Source: Thauera sp. (GTDB lineage: Bacteria; Pseudomonadota; Gammaproteobacteria; Burkholderiales; Rhodocyclaceae). Taken from it: DNA of 13,446 nt. The stretch's first letter is position 1. Every line of letters starts with the position of its first letter. Below, piece by piece: positions 11,697-13,446 of this stretch. Made by a program: the position numbers and the translations under genes. The notes under the pieces are model-generated. The model made no database searches. It saw only the letters and a list, made by a program, of their open reading frames with translations, and had not been told where the DNA came from. The DNA lies in NCBI GenBank assembly GCA_023150215.1, contig JAKLLJ010000062.1:1-13446 (forward strand), written 5' to 3'.

Positions 11697-12638
11697 ATGT
11701 CCGCCATCGTCAACGTCGTCCTGCCCATCTTCGGCCTCATCCTGGCCGGCTACGTCTGTCGCCGCAGCGGGCGTCTGGGCGAGGCCGCGTCGAACGAGCT
11801 CAGCCGCTTCGTCGTGTGGCTGGCGCTGCCGGCGCTGCTGTTCAATGTAACCGCCACCGCACGCTGGGAACAGCTCTGGCAGCCGGGCTTCATCGCGTCG
11901 GTGTGTGCCGGCTGCGCGCTGGTGTTCGCGGCAACGGTAGCGCTGCGCCTGCGCAAGTCGGGCCGGCTGGTCGACGCCAGCATCGACGGGCTGAGCGCGG
12001 CCTACGCCAACACCGGCTTCCTCGGCATCCCGCTGTGCGCGCTGGTGTTCGGCGACGCCGGGCTGATGCCGGCGATCGTCGCCACCCTGATCGTCGCCTG
12101 CCTGCTGTTCGCGGTCGGCATCGTGCTGGTCGAGATCGGCCTGCAGACGGAGAAGCGCCCGCTGCGCGCGCTCGCCAAGGTGGCGCGTGCGCTCGCCGCC
12201 AACCCGCTGCTGGTCGCCCCGGTGCTCGGCGGCCTGTGGGCCGCAGGCGGGGCGGAGCTGCCGGCAGCGGCGGCCCGCTTCCTGTCCCTGCTCGGCGCGG
12301 CGGCGACGCCGTGCGCGCTGGTGTCGATCGGCCTATTTCTCGCGCACAAGCATGAAGGCCGGCAGCAGGGTGCGACCGGGCTGGTGCTCGCCAAGCTGCT
12401 GCTGCAGCCCGCGATCACCGCCTTCCTCGCCTTCCGCGTGTTCGAGCTGCCGGCGCTGTGGGCGGGCTCGGCCCTGCTGCTGAGCGCGCTGCCGACCGGC
12501 ACCGGCCCCTTCATGCTGGCGAGCCATTACGGGCGTGACGCAGCGCTGGTTGCACGGGTGATCCTGCTCACCACGGTGGGCTCGGTGGTCACGGTGTCGA
12601 TCTGCCTGAACCTGCTCGCCAGCGCGCTGCCGGCGTGA
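11697..12638 (+). CDS. AEC-family transporter (auxin efflux carrier / malonate permease type)
   Basis: A 313-residue inner-membrane secondary transporter. The sequence is mostly hydrophobic helices, consistent with the roughly ten segments of the family: VVLPIFGLILAGYVCRR at the N-terminus, FVVWLALPALLFNV, the family-typical ANTGFLGIPLCALVFGD in the middle, LVAPVLGGLWAAGG, and a C-terminal half with ALPTGTGPFMLASHYG and VILLTTVGSVVTVSICL. Members carry small organic acids such as malonate, malate or auxin-like aromatics; the substrate is not readable. The ATG at 11697 is chosen because GGAA lies 8 bases upstream and the first helix starts at once, as in relatives. An in-frame ATG at 11634 would add 21 polar residues. 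The divergent LysR gene is the likely regulator. The stop lies 6 bp from the stop of the convergent GST gene. Confidence 0.9.
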   Translation: MSAIVNVVLPIFGLILAGYVCRRSGRLGEAASNELSRFVVWLALPALLFNVTATARWEQLWQPGFIASVCAGCALVFAATVALRLRKSGRLVDASIDGLSAAYANTGFLGIPLCALVFGDAGLMPAIVATLIVACLLFAVGIVLVEIGLQTEKRPLRALAKVARALAANPLLVAPVLGGLWAAGGAELPAAAARFLSLLGAAATPCALVSIGLFLAHKHEGRQQGATGLVLAKLLLQPAITAFLAFRVFELPALWAGSALLLSALPTGTGPFMLASHYGRDAALVARVILLTTVGSVVTVSICLNLLASALPA

Positions 12639-12644
12639 CTCGGT

Positions 12645-13319
12645 TCAGCGCCCGTCCCAGCGCGCGACGGACTCGGTCGACACCCCTTGCGCCAGCGCCG
12701 CCTGCGTCTGCGCCGCGAGCGCACGCTGAAAGCCCGGCCGCCCCTGAAGGCGCTGCCAGTACGCCAGAGTCGCCGGCTTGAAGCGGTCGTGCAGGCCGAT
12801 GTCCGTGGCCAGCATCAGCGCATAGCCGACGGAGACGTCGGCCGCGGTGAATCGCCGCGCGCACAGGAACTCGCAGGCCTCGAGCCGGGGCTCGAGCGTG
12901 CGCAGGCGGGACAGGAACCAGCGCGTGTAGTCCTCCGCCGCCTGCGCCAGGCGGCGCTCGGGCGGCTCGAAGCGGCCATAGCGCAGGACCAGGGTCTGCG
13001 GAAAGGTCAGCGTGGCCTCGCCGAAATGCAGAAAGTTGAGGTAGGCGCCGAAGTCCGCCTCGTCGACGCCGACATCGAGCACGCGCGGTGAATGGCGCGC
13101 CGCCAGGTACTGGCCGATCGCCGCCGACTCGCTCATCCACACCTCGCCATCCAGGAAGGCGGGGATGGTGCCGAGCGGGTTCACCGCGAGGTACTGCTCG
13201 TCCCGGCTGCGCGGCGGAAAGGGCAGCACCTTCAGTTCATAGGGCAGTCCGAGCTCTTCCAGCATCCACAGCGCGCGGAAGGATCTGGCGTTGATGCAGT
13301 GATAGAGGGTCATCGTCAT
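12645..13319 (-). CDS. Glutathione S-transferase family protein
   Basis: A 224-residue cytosolic GST. The N-terminal thioredoxin-like domain (about 1-80) reads LYHCINARSFRALWMLEELGLPYE, with Ser13 or Cys8 as possible catalytic residues. It then has NPLGTIPAFLDGE with the cis-proline and SESAAIGQYL, the Glu-Ser pair that holds the gamma-glutamyl group of glutathione. The C-terminal all-helical domain ends with the conserved FTAADVSVGYALMLA (N-capping box region) and YWQRLQGRPGFQRAL. It probably conjugates or reduces an electrophile using glutathione; the class cannot be fixed. The ATG at 13319 has GGAG 10 bases upstream, and a second ATG two codons later is possible. The upstream partial gene ends 25 bp before it on the same strand, so they may share an operon. 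Confidence 0.92.
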   Translation of the reverse strand: MTMTLYHCINARSFRALWMLEELGLPYELKVLPFPPRSRDEQYLAVNPLGTIPAFLDGEVWMSESAAIGQYLAARHSPRVLDVGVDEADFGAYLNFLHFGEATLTFPQTLVLRYGRFEPPERRLAQAAEDYTRWFLSRLRTLEPRLEACEFLCARRFTAADVSVGYALMLATDIGLHDRFKPATLAYWQRLQGRPGFQRALAAQTQAALAQGVSTESVARWDGR

Positions 13320-13344
13320 CGGTGTTGGGCTCCGGAAAGCGGCC

Positions 13345-13446
13345 TCAAGCAGGCCGGAATATATCCACCTTCGTCTCCAGGCAGCGTCGCAAGCTCAAGT
13401 CCGTCGCACCGATCCCGTACCAGCTATCCGGCTTCTGGAAGAAATC
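13345..13446 (-). CDS. C-terminal end of an unidentified protein, cut by the window edge
   Basis: One minus-strand frame is open from the window edge to a TGA at 13345-13347, giving 33 residues: DFFQKPDSWYGIGATDLSL, then RRCLETKVDIFRPA. The other two minus frames contain stops. The composition is plausible for protein, and the stop lies 25 bp before the GST start on the same strand, which fits an operon. I do not recognise the family from this fragment, and its 5' part lies outside the window. Confidence 0.45.
   Translation of the reverse strand, partial: DFFQKPDSWYGIGATDLSLRRCLETKVDIFRPA

Noticed and set aside
9632..11850. Long plus-strand frames opposite the LOG and LysR genes (538 and 430 residues)
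   Set aside because: The minus-strand genes have clear family motifs. The plus frames have none and are His/Arg/Ala-rich shadows.

Overview
This is a 13.4 kb, very GC-rich chromosomal window. Long shadow ORFs lie opposite most real genes, and short GTAGGAGCGGCGG-type palindromes sit between genes. Gene content, codon use and the palindrome family suggest a beta- or gammaproteobacterium. I favour Rhodocyclales (Thauera/Azoarcus type), but this is inference: no rRNA or marker gene is present.

Layout. (1) 1-220: a 15-bp tandem repeat runs into a perfect REP-like inverted repeat, past the 3' end of the first gene. (2) 221-2497, minus: a UvrD/Rep-type superfamily 1 helicase whose reading frame carries a 120-bp in-frame REP-like insertion. 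Its only obvious promoter element is a TATAAT box directly before the ATG. (3) 2595-8807, plus: a two-gene unit. The first gene encodes a small Rossmann-like protein resembling the SLOG nucleotide-sensing superfamily. The second encodes an 1839-residue protein with two alpha/beta serine-hydrolase domains, a possible macro/M17-N-like domain, a CHAT (caspase-like) protease and a helical TPR-like tail. (4) 8808-9075: a nested REP cluster between two convergent gene ends. (5) 9076-11601, minus: a PGAP1/lipase-like hydrolase, a LOG-family protein and a LysR regulator. (6) 11697-12638, plus: an AEC-family transporter divergent from the LysR gene. (7) 12645-13319, minus: a glutathione S-transferase, preceded by the last 33 codons of an unidentified gene cut by the window edge.

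The most interesting part is the SLOG-like/CHAT pair. Known systems pair a nucleotide-sensing domain with a CHAT protease (TPR-CHAT in Craspase, CHAT in gasdermin operons, CHAT in SLOG/SMODS-type conflict networks). Here a CHAT protease shares one chain with two lipase-like hydrolases whose catalytic residues look intact, and its partner gene lies 45 bp upstream. The sequence supports a working model, which is inference: the small protein senses or makes a nucleotide signal, and the large protein is a multi-enzyme effector (protease plus lipid or ester hydrolases) that could act in phage defence or programmed cell death.

The rest is ordinary accessory metabolism: efflux or uptake of a small organic acid with its likely regulator, a nucleotide phosphoribohydrolase-like protein and a GST. 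The second recurring theme is REP-like palindromes, which occur in both intergenic gaps and inside one gene.
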